Shown: positions 1 to 13,400 of the stretch, one piece after another | Layout of the letters: the number at the start of each line of letters is the position of its first letter | How positions within the stretch are numbered: position 1 is the first letter of the stretch | Program-made: the position numbers and the translations under genes | Source: Antedon mediterranea | Lineage: Eukaryota; Echinodermata; Crinoidea; Comatulida; Antedonidae | Assembly (NCBI RefSeq): GCF_964355755.1 | Contig: NC_092674.1 | Span: forward strand, 18,240,501-18,304,500 | Reading direction: 5' to 3' | Length of the DNA stretch: 64,000 bases | The notes under the pieces: generated by a model | Databases searched by the model: none | What the model was told of the DNA's origin: nothing | Seen by the model: only the letters and a program-made list of their open reading frames with translations

Positions 1-61
1 AATTCGGGACATTTTCCTTGATTGAGAAAGACTGTGGCAATTACTTTAGGCCAAATTATTG

Positions 62-395
62 AATTGAATTGAATTGAATTGAATTGAAATATATATTTAT
101 ACTGGGTAACCTCTTCAGTCAAAGACTGGTCTCCCAGAGGGCCCAGTTGGTGATCAGTGGCTGTGATGTACTAATACACCGGGGTAACCCCCTACTCGTC
201 TCGAAAGATGTACTAGGTTCTTTAAAGTGCACACGAGCTAGATGTGTACACTGGACCTACGGTTTATAGTCCTTATCCGAGAAGACTCGTTCTACCACCA
301 GAACCATGGAGTGAGTGAGCCTCGAACCCATGCCGATGTTATGGCTACGTAATTGCGGTTCCACTGTCTTAACCGCTCGGCCACTCACCCACTCA
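62..395 (-). repeat. tRNA-derived SINE with Deu-like core
   Basis: Read on the minus strand, the element starts near 392 with a tRNA-like head. An A-box-like stretch TGGCCGAGCGGTTAAG lies at 368-383 and a B-box-like stretch GGTTCGAGGCTC at 317-328, the layout of a tRNA-Ser/Leu type gene. The body holds the words GTGCACTTTAAAGAACC and GAGTAGGGGGTTACCCC, which resemble the core of the deuterostome DeuSINE group. It ends in a pentamer tail (plus-strand GAATT repeats at 60-88). It would be transcribed by RNA polymerase III and mobilised by a LINE. The head is too altered to be a working tRNA. It lies in the intron downstream of TPP2 exon 4. The 61-codon ORF inside is chance. Confidence 0.75.
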
Positions 396-1346
396 TTAGA
401 TTATATCCATTTTATAATATATTTTTAGGTTAGTTTGTAAATAATACAATGGAAGAATACGGCCAATAATAATAAAAATATAACAGATGTTGGTCCAAAG
501 ATTATTTAACTTGCTGTAACGTATGTAAGCCTAGGCCCTAGTTAGCATAGTTCTAGCAGGAACATCCTCCGGTTCGCGCTCCCGGTGCTAGCTCATAACA
601 GCTTCTGATAATTAAATTCGCGTCTATTTGTAGGCCTAATAGATTTGTTTCTGTAGAATGGCCATCACGATCGGGCAGTTATTAGCACGGAGTGGTGTTG
701 GGCGAAAATATAGATTTTATGCATCGTAAATAAAAAAACTAAACGACGGACACACAAAACAACATCAGCAAACATGTGCGCGCATGGCATGTTTTGTCGC
801 CGGCGGCAGGTGCCCGCCATTTTTTTTTTCTAAAAAAGTGCGACCTCTATTTTATGAAGACAGTAATCTTTAAATATTGCGCCTTTTCACTGTGGCCTTT
901 CACACAGAAGGCGGTAAAATTACCGTAATATTACCTTCTGTGTGAATGGGTTTAGACCGGCAATAACGCCGGCTTGCTTACCGCAATATTGCCGAAGTTC
1001 TGTGTGAAAAGGCCTTAAGTTACAGCTATCAACCCCTGCTGCCGAGCTGACATGTACTATTAACCCATAGGTGGGCTTATTTACCTTAGGTGGGCCTTTA
1101 TTTTGTTGATAAAAATATATTACAAAATTGCATTGATTTTTAAGGTTTTTTGTTGATTTCTACGTTTTACAACGATTTGCAGCAAGGCAAAATATTGTGC
1201 ACACTAATATGCTAAAAAATAGAGTAAGCAACTTCGTTCTAAAACTGATTATATTACTGATAAAATAGCTGAAATATAAAAGTTTCATTGCTATAATTGT
1301 GTATTGTTAGTTTGTTAGTTTTCCAGTACTGTTGAAAAATGTTTAC
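396..1346. other. TPP2 intron 4 sequence
   Basis: This is the part of the intron after TPP2 exon 4 that lies in the window. It is AT-rich and holds a small MITE at 894-1014 and no coding sequence I can support. A GTGGGCTTAT-like word at 1072-1105 recurs near 13550-13640. Confidence 0.6.
894..1014. mobile_element. 121-bp MITE with terminal inverted repeats
   Basis: The left end GGCCTTTCACACAGAA (from 894) is matched in reverse complement by the right end TTCTGTGTGAAAAGGCC (998-1014). An internal ACACAGAAGG-type word is also inverted, so the whole unit can fold. It has no coding capacity. The family is unknown. Confidence 0.6.
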
Positions 1347-1454
1347 CTGTTTAGTAACTGTAGGGTGGGCAGTATCAAAAATATCTTGCCTTCTTAGTAC
1401 ATCTGTCATGGCTTGTCGATGTCCAGGTTCCCACATTTTTTGCCGACGCTCCTT
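1347..1454 (-). CDS. TPP2: TPP2 exon 4
   Basis: This exon has 36 codons. The acceptor TTTTAG comes before AAG GAG CGT and the donor is CAG/GTAAAC at 1345-1346. The encoded [15 protein letters not shown] matches the region right after the ...KERIQ segment of TPP2 orthologues. The next exon is outside the window. Confidence 0.9.
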
Positions 1455-4400
1455 CTAAAATTAAAAAAAATTTGTGTTATTTAGATAATTTCTACCCATT
1501 AACTTTTTAATTATGAAAAAGAATGTTCTTTTGATTATTGTGGAATAAAAAAAAAAGTTATGCTAGAATACATGTTTTCCAGTGTCACACAGCCGCAACT
1601 ACATATAAATTTCGGACATATAAATTATTTGAACCATTGGTGAAAAAATGGCACAATTGCACAACTCTTAATAATATACAGTAATAAATTCATCACTTTA
1701 GCGATAAAAGATACCAATATTTAATTTCTTAAAATAAAAAAAAACATTCATGTACGTTAAAATATAATGTATGCTAAAATACAAGCGAAAAAGTTTGAAC
1801 TTTTGACGGAGCAGCACATTGTTTCCATTTTGTGCGATTCCTTTATTGAGTAATTGCCAAATAATGGTATGCTGTTCTTTGTACGCCCACCATTTGTCAA
1901 GACGTAATTTATGTTTTCTGTTGCTGTTTAATGTTTTGTTGGCACCCGTTAACTCTGCAATGAAGATATATGCATCTAATTCACGTACTGTACTTCCATT
2001 CGACCGTTTTAAGCTTATGCTATACTATATTATTATACTATACCAGCCAGGGAGTTGATATACTAGCCTGAGTAGGTTATTAAAATAATGCAATAGCTAG
2101 CTTATTTTCACAATGAATGTACCATCTAGTTCTAGGGCCTAGCTAGTGCTAGGCCTATAAGTTACTTTTGGATTAGGCCAACTTCGGCCACAGACAATTT
2201 CGGCCTCAGACAATAATACTACCATATCTATGGAACGCCCATAGTGCCATTGATATGGGAACAATGAGACACGACAATGTAATACAGGATTATCGATTTC
2301 ATTGTGTTTTACTTTTGTTTTTTGTTTTTACACAGGAAAACACGGACACAGACAAACTTGGCAATTAATTAATTAATAATAACAATAAAATACGAACACG
2401 TATTTTGTAGCTAGGTGGCATGATGAGATAAGAAATGAAGAATTACGTAGATACCGATATTTCAGAGTACAAAAAATACAATACGGTGAAAAAAGAGATG
2501 AATTGAATGAGGCCTAAGTGATACTAATTGTATGCTTCAGGGTACAATAGAAATGATTTATAATATAAGAAACAAAGATTTACTAAAGTGATAATTAAAT
2601 GTTTCGGTAAAGAATTATTAATGTCATGTACATTTTTCTATAAATATAAAACGAATTGAAGTACGTAGGGATATATACTAATTTTAATGTGTCGAGGTAC
2701 AATAAATATAACTTTGAAGGAATAAGAAACGGAAGAATGAAGTGGTTTAAGAATACGATTTATTTTATCGGAAGAAAAAATTGAGGAAAGTATATAATTA
2801 TTAAGAATTAATATGTTGTAAGATGTAAATGAAACACTGGTAAATAAATGTTAATAGAAATGCGTGCGTTTGTTTTTGTGTGTAAAATTTTACCTAATAA
2901 AATGAACTTGAAATACTGTATTAGTAAAACACCACTCAAGAGGAATTATGCTAAGGCATTGAAGAATTTATTTTTAGATATTTTTCTGAACAGGCTCAGA
3001 ATGAATTTCTGACTGTGTGCGTCATGAGAAGGTACGTGGAAAACCCCGTCATATGGGTCGTTGATTTGTCCGTAGTCATGCATTTTGCCGGGGATTCCTC
3101 ATCATTTAAGTATTTCCGTAGTACCCTATTTATATTCATTTCCCTACGTCCGTAATATTGGGCAGAATTTCCGTAGTAATTACGGGCGTTCCAAACTTTG
3201 AAATAACAGTGTTTGATTGCTTCTTTCTGCAAATTTCTTTCATATTTTCTTTTCTGGAGTGAAGCAACACTGTTGTACATTTTAGTGAATAAATGAAAAT
3301 GAATTTTTTAAATTTTTGTTTTACTGACTTACTTAGCATTTATTAAAAAATAATACAATTCAACGTTTTGCTCAATATATTTATAGCAGCAATTATTAAT
3401 TGATAATAGGCCTACTAATTAGTTTGGGGACTTCCTCTGACGTTCGCATTCGCAACAAATGTTATCCTTAGTCGCATTTTTATCCGAATTATTACTCATT
3501 TTGTTTGTATATTGACATGATATGATATGTTCATTTATTCTGTGCATGTTAAAATATGTTAAATGCATATCACCGCAATACTCAATCATTATTTTTATGT
3601 TGGGTCTGATATGTTTGTTTTATTTATGCACATGTGTTCTTAAGACCTGAGCTCCATGATAAAACATTGAATTACTCCTGTATTGTATTAAAAAACCAAT
3701 CAAATGAAGACGACAAAGTTTTATTAAATTTATTTTTTTTTTATCACTAATTTTCTTCTTGATTCTGCTTGTATTGATGTGTGAGTTCCTGATATTCTTC
3801 TTTGTTCCTTAGGTCACCTATGCAATGGAAGGAAAAACGTTTTAATTAAATTTCTTTTTTTTTCTTAGCATTTCTTTTTTCGTAGCTAAACTATTAATAC
3901 GCCGTCTGTACTAAGAGAGTATTTAACTGTGTCACTGACAGTTGAATTTGTTTTTCGCCAAGACTCCATGATACAACTAAACTGGAATGGAAACAACAAA
4001 TCTAATAAATGCAAATTGTAGTGGAATAACGTTAAGAATGATAACACTGTAATGGTAGTAGTCATAAAAAATGAAGATGCGATAACTAATAGCAAAAACA
4101 ATAGCACGGTCTAATATATGCGTGAATGGTGCACCATAGAAATCTGTTGTGGCCGAAACTGTCTGTGGCCGAAACTGTCTGTGGCCGAAACGGTCATATG
4201 CCGTTACTTTTTACTAGGCTGGACGGCATATTGTATTCGATCTATGCTAAGGCCTAGCTACTGTAGCTAGAAGCCATCGAATTTACTATACTTTACTGAG
4301 CCTACTGTGTAACTAAACACCATTTTTATTTATTATGGTGCATTAAACAATCGTAGTCTAACATTCATTTTGGTGAATGAGATTCTATAACAACAAACAA

Positions 4401-7400
4401 TGATGATTGAAAATCATAATGTCCATGCAATCACACGCACACCATGGATTTTCTCCTCCATGAGCACACACATGTTTTGGACGATTTCTGTTGGATCATT
4501 CCATTATTACTATTAATAGGGAGCAACATGTATTCTAAATTTTTATTAAATAATAATGTATGGGTTTTATACCTCTTCTTGTATTTTAAATTTAATATAC
4601 TGCACAAACTTTTAATTTTATGCTTTTATTTATTTCCAAGTACATTGATATTAAGTAAAGCACTTTCAGATTAATACCAGCACATTTCATGATTCACTCC
4701 AGTAGCGGATCTAGGATCTGATGAGGAGAGGGAAGGAGGGGGGGGGGGGGGGTGCCCTCGCTTAGCACCGAGCGGGGGTGGTGTTGGGAGGTGTTTCCCC
4801 CTCTCGAGCCTCAGAAAAATTGTTGAAAAAGTAGATGCTTACACACTGTTTAATAGACTAGAGCAACTGTTTCCATCACATTTAATAACAAATGTTACAT
4901 AATGTAAATTTAAATAAATCCTTCCTAAATACTGTACAAATCTTTTTCGACGAACTAATAATAGACTTTGATCGAAAAACACTTTTTTCAACGAAATGAA
5001 CATTTGGTGATGCTGTACTCCAAAAATGCCTCGATAGTGCATGTGTTGTATACTGTGTTTTGGTGGTTAACCTCAGATATATACCCTACAGCCGGGTGAA
5101 TAACTCAAAGTAATTTAGTATACAATGATTGCAGTAATCGGCATGTCTATAACACAAATCAATAAAAACACCAAATACGCCACACACTTTTTTTAGGCCG
5201 TGTACATACAAGACATTTCATGTTTATGCCTATGAAATAATAAAAGAACACCATGTTTCTGATTTATTTTTATCGTTTATACTGCATACCATATTATATA
5301 AAAAAGCTATATACGCGAGAAAAAAAGTTCACGATATTACAACTCCACCAGGGGTGTAAATATACCACGCTAATGCTTGCACACACGGACCAAGGCGGTA
5401 ATTAACTGAAATGGAAAATGGTGTATTTTTGGAGAGTGATGACTTCAGCATTCACGCGAGGAGCGAACTAGACAACATGACGCTGGAAGTAGGATAGGAG
5501 TGCGTGTGTTTTGAAAATAACTCAGTTGTGGGTATTTTCCGAAGATTTTAAATCGCGTTTTCTTTTTAAACTCTTGAATTCATAAATAGTAATTTAAACT
5601 CTAAACTCATAGGCCTAGCTACACCCGACCCAGCAGTAGATATTCAACTTGTTGTTGGCTATGTAATATAACAGATATCGCCTTTTATATCGGTAAAATA
5701 GCGCTTCGGGAAATATATATTCGTGGATGTCAAATCTTATATTTAACCTCTAAGCAGTCAATATCTGTATAATACATATTACATACCATACAGTATTACA
5801 CCAAAAAGAAATTACCGGCTCCCCGGAATAAACGCTCGCCTAAAAACCCTTCTGAACAATAAATGCCCATGGCGTTTATTCGGTAAAAATTTGACAAGTT
5901 ACTTCTAGCATTCTGAAAGGAATTGTTGATATTGACGTTTCTATCAAAATGTTTGATCATTATTATAAGCAAAAGTACAATTTTAAACAGTAAAGGATTT
6001 GTTTTAGTTCCTATAATGAAACAATTTAAAGCATCAGTTATTGCATAACATTACTGTCTAAGGATAAGTTGTGAGATATGAGATATTAGAGATATGTTTT
6101 TTGTTTGAAACATTAATAATTAATAGTATTTCTGGTCATCTTTTAACCAAATTTTCTATTAGAATGAATGTAAATATGTATATTTCGAACAACTTGATAC
6201 TAAAAGTTTCTACGACCAGTACGTACAGAGATATGAAGATGCCTTGGTATGTGGGTCAAAGGTCAGAAATGGCATTTATGATCATTTTTGACTAAAATAT
6301 AATAATATAATATCCCCATTAGACTGAATATGAATGAATATTTTTTGTTGAAGAGGCAAGAATTATAATTTGTGGTTTGTAATTTTAAAACATAATTAGA
6401 TTTAATGTACACGTTTTTTTATGCGAGTAGTTTAAAAAACCTATTTCTTTTCAAATTCATTCGTTTGTTTTTTGTGTTGCTGTTCTATTGTTACTCAGCT
6501 TAAGCTATTGTCGCATACACATGCTTGTAGTGAAATTAGTCTAAAGCACACAAATTTTCCGGAGACTAAATCTTATGTAGAAGAATGTTACAGTAGGCGG
6601 AGGTATGCACTCTCAGAGTGGCTTTCTAGTGGTTTTCTGCAAAGTAATAAAATTGTTGACGTTTTTTATATCACAAAAATGCGTGCATGAAGTGAAAAAA
6701 TGGAAATGCTCAAAATGTTCTAAACAATGCTCTTATTTGATTAGAAATTGATTTTGAGCATGATGTTAAAATTTGAAGCATACTTTTTTTTGTGCTTATG
6801 TGTAAATTTAATTGTTATGAAAATATGATTGATGTGGTGATTCACAAAATGGCGGCCTAATGACGTTATGGTAGAGTGACTACACTGAAAAGCTTATTAT
6901 AGTTTTATTATGATACAGATTTTGTAAAAATTAGAAAATCATTGAGATAACACACAACAGGTACACAAAAATCTATACAGAAAGAAATAAAAAGAAGGAA
7001 AAAATAAGATTTTGTACAATAGCAATAGAATAAAATGATCACCTAAAAAAAATATGTTTCAATTTGTTCTAGGTTCACCCAATTTTTATGCTAGAATGAC
7101 TGGATTGTAGTTTCTTCATTATACGTTTCTTTTTAGGGCTCACCTGTATTCGTTCCTTTAATCCTTTTGGATATAATTTATATGCATTCAAGACACCAAT
7201 ATGATAATTTCCAGTTGGATTCTTCCAACTTACTGGGATCTAGAAAAATATAGTCAAAGAAATATCACTTTTAGATTAAGTTATATTTTCAAATAGATTG
7301 TTTGCACTGACGTCATATTTTTCCACAGTACTTAGCGAGCCGCCATCTTGGTTGAAAAACATTTGGCTTCGCAACAGCCTATTATTTATAATAGCTGTTC

Positions 7401-10400
7401 ACATTAAATAATTGTATATAATAATATAACCCACCTACTCTACAGTTTATTTATTACTCTTTTGAATGGCATATTAAATTTTTTTGAAGTAGCCGACCTC
7501 TGTAAAGGCTAGGCATAGGTTAAAATGTTCTGCCGATCCGGGACAACCTTATTTTCTCTGGTCATACACACAACACACAGTGAAATAATTTTGTTTCAGT
7601 CTGCCATTTCCAACCTTTCTAGGCCTCATACCAGGAGAAGCTGTATTCTACTACAGTTCTTTGAAAAACTACCTATTTTTTGGAACCTCCTATACATCAC
7701 AATGCTCTTACTTTTCATTCTGGTTTTTCTTCCCACAAAAATGGCGAACCATAAATACTGATGGGATGTGACTTCCTGTGCAAACGATCTATGAACCATG
7801 GCATTACTATATATTATAATATTACAGTATAGTAGTACTCAGCAAGCTCATATAATTATAATTACTGATTTTATTATAACATTTTGACAAAATTCAGGGC
7901 CGAAAGGTTCCTGGCCTAAAACATCCCTAATTCAATAAAGTTGTTTTGGCCAAAGATCGGTGATATATCACAATTTAGATTGGTGAAAAAGCATGAGATT
8001 TTTGGTGCGTGCCCTAAGAGCTTGAGATTGGGTCAAAAAGTGCAAGTCTCACAATCATATGTGACTTGACACTGTATGACAGAAAAATTAACAATTCAAA
8101 TTTAAAAACTAACCGTTAACTTGCGGCCTGTTAAGCCATTGATTGTATTTTCTTTTGCTTCAACCACAGTCGATGTAACTATATCACCACTACCAGTTGT
8201 GTCAATGATGTCGATAATTTTTGGTTTGCCATTTGTCGTGACCTATAGATATAATATAAAGATAGTCAATATTGATGACAAAATGATACTTATTAAAACA
8301 ATCCTTTTTATTACGGGCATTTGGTCCCAGGGGCCTTTAATTATTTTTACCATATTACACCCAAAAAATAAACGCCTCCCTAGAATAAATGCCCTCATAA
8401 AAACCTTCCTGGGCATTTATTTTGTATAAATACGGTACCCCAATAGGGCGAATATATATTTTGTAACAATATGCCTTCTAGTAACACTTAATAGTCCCCA
8501 AAACATCATTCTAAAATGAAATAAAATTTTTAAGTACAAATAATATATCATTTTACAATAAGATAAATTTAAAAACCCAATTTTATCTTAAAGGGCAGGC
8601 GATACACAGTTATTGTATTGATCAAATCTTTAACCCTATAACAACATTTAAAGATTGTCTCCCTGAAAATATAATTCTTACAAATTTTGTTGTTGAATAT
8701 TCCATTTAATGTCACATAATAACCAAAAATTAGATCCAAAAAAATGTATTTAGCTGAAAAAACTTTAATTGAAAGCAAAAAATAGTAAAATAAAAAAATA
8801 GTTTTTGGTTGAATTTAACCATTTATTTTGTCATTTTATAAGTGAAAACATTATTTTTTTCTTTTTTTTTTATCAACTTTATTAAAACTACAAAATAACC
8901 TATTCAAAGTCTGATTTAATTAATCTTCATTTTTCATGTTTTTGGGGGACAATTTAACAGGGATGACTTTGGCTATTTTAAACAGTCAAAGTAAAGCTTG
9001 AAAAAAATTTTGCAGCGAAATTAGCCCCAAAATGGTGCAGACCATTTACTATTGTAAAGCAGTTGTCGTCTGTTACTTTTAAATTGAAAGGTAACAAATA
9101 GGGCAAAATGGTTGTGCATGCGAGTTAACTGAAACCTATCTAAATTAAGCCAGTCCAATTTAGAGGGGGAGGGGTTTGAATGAACTTGTTTTTACAGTTA
9201 CAGTTTTTATTATTATATAGTACTGTACATGACATGCGATGGGTCACATATGCTGTACATGACATGCGATGGGTCACATATGCTGTACATGACATGTGAT
9301 GGGTCACATATGCTGTACATGACATGTGATGGGTCACATATGCTGTACATGACATGTGATGGGTCACATATGCTGTACATGACATGCGATGGGTCACATA
9401 TGCTGTACATGACATGCGATGGGTCACATATGCTGTAAATGACATGCGATGGGTCACATATGCTGTACATGACATGCGATGGGTCACATATACTGTACAT
9501 GACATGCGATGGGTCACATATGCTTAAATAAAGCTTTTCAATGACCCAACATAAATACTGATGGGATGTGACTTCCTGTGCAAACGATCTATGAACCATG
9601 GCATTACTATATATTATAATATTACAGTATAGTAGTACTCAGCAAGCTCATATAATAATAATTACTGATTTTATTATAACATTTTGACAAAATTCCGGGC
9701 CGAAAGGTTCCTGGCCTGAAACATCCCTAATTCAATAAAGTTGTTTTGGCCAAAGATCGGTGATATATCACAATTTAGATTGGTGAAAAAGCATTACTAC
9801 TGGCCGTAGTGCCCTAGAATTTTCACAATAAAAACCACCACCGTGGCGAAAATATAAATTCAATTTTCAACAATGAATTAGAGGCAAGATGTTCCACTGG
9901 CGAACTAGCTACACACTAATAAATAAAGTAAAAACTAGACTACCGGTAGGCCTAAAAAAGGATGCCGATAGGATCGTACCGTACAGGTATTTCGTTCTTG
10001 TTTACAGAAATAACAATCGACTTCCGCTCGAGCTGCAAGACCTACTGTGTATTAATAAAAGGGCAAAAAGAAACCACACGTTTTCGAAAACCGGAGGCCA
10101 GCTGGTCTTGACCCTAAAATCCCCAAATTTGAGGGCTGAGGACGTAATTGTAAAACACGGAAAATGGAACTGAACAATGATTGCAATAATATAGTTCAGT
10201 TGAACAAGATAATAACGTAAAGCGTATGTTCTCTTACAGAAATGGATGTTATGTCTTATATTGCCATTATTGGTGGGATTTTTTTTATTTTCAATATTGA
10301 ACCGGATGAGTTTACGATAATCATAAAAATATAAATAATTACAGCTATTAATTTATAATCAAATAATGAAATACAGCAAAAGTGACTTTTAATCATCACT

Positions 10401-13400
10401 TTATGGTTTTTAATAACAAATTATTTATTTTATTTATCTATTCAAGATTACTTCCCATAAATAACATAGCCAATGTATATTGTATTCAATATTATATATT
10501 TCACTTCGTCACTGTGCGTCTAGTAGTGGTGAATTCATGATTTCATTTCATTTGTCTCAATAAAATGACAGAGAAACATGATAAACATGTGAAAGGGAAA
10601 ACTTTAAAATCTTTTCAACGTTAAAACTGATTATGTATAGATTAAAATATATTATCCCAGCAAACACAGAACGTCCATAAAACGTTTTGGTTTGGTTTGA
10701 TTCTTTGTTATTTAAAATGTTTTACAAATGCATTTTAAAGACCATATTTAGAGATGTCTTAAAAGAATTTTTTGAATGACGCTTTATGTACGTTTCTATA
10801 GTTTTTGTGATGTGATGCAGGCCTCAATTATTGTTTTAATTAAGGGTTCTAAATAGAGCCCATTAAACCTGTGCTTCACCCACTGTGTAGCCAAAACGTT
10901 TATTTACATCCTTAAATTTATAATCGCGTATTCATTCATTTTACCGACGGTATTCAATTGTTTGACGTTTGGTTCGCCAAATTGTAGAAGATGACAAGAA
11001 ACTCAAATCGCGAAAAATAAAAGGTTGCGAAATAGTTGGAAATGTAAAATCGCGAAAAATTAGGGCAGCGAAAATGTTTGCATGTAAAAGAATAGGAATT
11101 TACAAGATATCCTCCCAAACGATATGGGTCTCTGCACTCGCACTGGCTGATTGCCAAGTCGCCATGGGCAAAAACATTTCCAGATTGGCGAAAGATGAAG
11201 CGGCTGCGATGACATATGATAAAATATATAATCAAATCATCATTTTGGTGAAAGCATGAAGTCCAACTATAAGGTCCACTTGTCGATCTCCAAGCATTTA
11301 TTTTGTTCGTTATCATTTTGTTTAATTCAAGCTCCATTTTTCTCCAACTCGTCTCTTTGTTATTTCAATATGATGGAGGTAGCATAGGTAGACTGACAGA
11401 CGTTACATGACACATGGATGATGAAGTCTGCCCGAACTATCACATGTCGTGGGCTGCACAAACGACAGCCGACGGTCGACTATTTTCCAGGATTGGCTAT
11501 TTTCGATAGAGGTGTATTTTTCAGAATAAAAAAACGTATAGTATCTTCGATGAACGACGTCTTATCAAAATCAAATATTTATGTGTTATGCATTTTAGAC
11601 ACTGCTTATTTATTTATTTCACATTGCTTAAACTTTCCTCATGCGTGCAGTGCGTGAGTAGAGTAAACAAAACAACAATCGGGGAATGGTAGAGTCTATC
11701 TGACGGGGATTAGCTAAACACCAGGGCCAGGCGGCCGGCTGCTGTGTGTGTAATAATAATATTGGGATGTTGATTTCCACTGGCGCGGCGGAAACACTTC
11801 AGCCAAAATGGCGATGGATGGAAAGACGTGGTGCTTTGGCCTAGTCTGTATGTTCAACAACGATACAAGTGTTCATTTGTAACATACGTAATTTTTAGGC
11901 CTATGCCGTTGCTACTGCACTTTCACCCGCTGCACGACAGTGATGGTGAGTGACTATGAAGTCTTATGCCTAGGCCTATATACACGATTTTTGTGGTACG
12001 GAAGCCATCAGAGAGCAGAGATGACAAACGTCATGAGCAGCCAATCAGGGAATTTCAGAAAAAAATTACTGTTAAACAGTCAGGCAGAAGAGTGCTCATT
12101 TAGCCGTTAAAGCCGTTTTAACTGCGCAGATCACTGAGCATCGCCAAGTTACAGTGACTTCCAGTTTGCTGTTCACTTCGCAGCAAGCATTTTGCATGGG
12201 AATACCCTTACAAATCTGCTGCAATTTCCACCATCCCGATTAAATTATGTCTTTCTATATTTGGAAACTGATCTTCCTAATAATGGAAGATTATTCCCGC
12301 CACAAAATGTTGGTATAAATAGCCCAGGAAATGACGACAGAGCTTAATGAAGAAAAAAGTGCAGCTGGAGGTGTGCGTAAGTTACAGGATTTATTTGTTT
12401 GGTTTTGTAGGGAATCCGGCACTTTTCTCATCAACACAAAACCTTAATAAAAACTTGGTGGTTGGTTATTAGATAGTATTAATCTATCTTTTCTGAAAGT
12501 TAAAGCTTGGTTCACCTTGTGAGACGGATTCAAAATCCTTCAAAATCAGTATGTGTAATCAGTTTTTGAACCATTTAATGTAATGTTAATGAGTTTTTCG
12601 CGCCGCAGCTTTAGCCAGCTATATCCCCAAAGGACTACTCATTCAGAAGCTATATTAAGCGGAAAGCTTATTATTTACGGCTGGCATTTTTTTTATTTTG
12701 TAAACTCGACTAATTGAAAGGTCCAATCTGCTGCTGGACCCAAAAAATGTCTGGGATAAGTCTATAAGGGCTCACGGTTGAACGATTTTGGATTCTCGCC
12801 CTTTGATTGGTTAACACAAAGTGAAGTCACGATGTACTGAGGACTGCATGTCCAACACATAGGAAAATAATGTATTGAAATTCTTTGAATATTAGGTTAC
12901 TTATTATTAATACTATTAATTAATAATATTTGAATATTATCGAACAATATTATTATTATTAGGTCAAATAAACACTCTTTTTTATTTAATAAACATGTTT
13001 AAATGTCAATTGAACAAGAATTTATCAAGCAAAAAGAAAGTATACAATGTTTGTTAGATAGAAATGTACCAAAGAAATTTAATAAGCTTGTTTATGGCAG
13101 CCGATACCAAATAGGGGTTTTCCGTTTTGTGATTCGAGTGTACAGTAGTGTGTGCAGCGATCTTCCCCCGCGATTGAGTGTAAACAAAACAGGACCGCTA
13201 GGCCTGATATGGCCTAGCTTATATTAGCCTAGCTTGGTTATGATAAAAGGTAGGTGGATGGAAAGGAAGGATGGAAAGGAAAGTAGGAAAAAAGCCACCC
13301 CTGTAAAAAGCCACCACTGTTAACATCACATAGTCCTTATACAGGGGTGGCTTTTTTCCGATTTCCGTATGGAAGTCGCCAGACAGGTTGACCATAAAAA

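Noticed and set aside
317-392. A tRNA gene on the minus strand
   Set aside because: A- and B-box words are present but the arms do not pair well, and the sequence runs straight into a SINE body and tail.
9140-9599. Three long repeat-bearing ORFs, on both strands
   Set aside because: They are produced by a 30-bp repeat whose length is a multiple of three; there is no composition or splice support for coding.
7751-9794. LTR retrotransposon with 244-bp LTRs
   Set aside because: The interval contains TPP2 exon 2 and no gag/pol, and the repeats lack TG...CA ends.
7751-9794. Tandem segmental duplication of 1.8 kb
   Set aside because: Exon 2 and other interval sequence are not duplicated; only the 244-bp unit is.
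10954-11337. Overlapping 96- and 127-codon ORFs
   Set aside because: No domain, low-complexity GCGAAAA repeats, and opposite-strand overlap; taken as chance.
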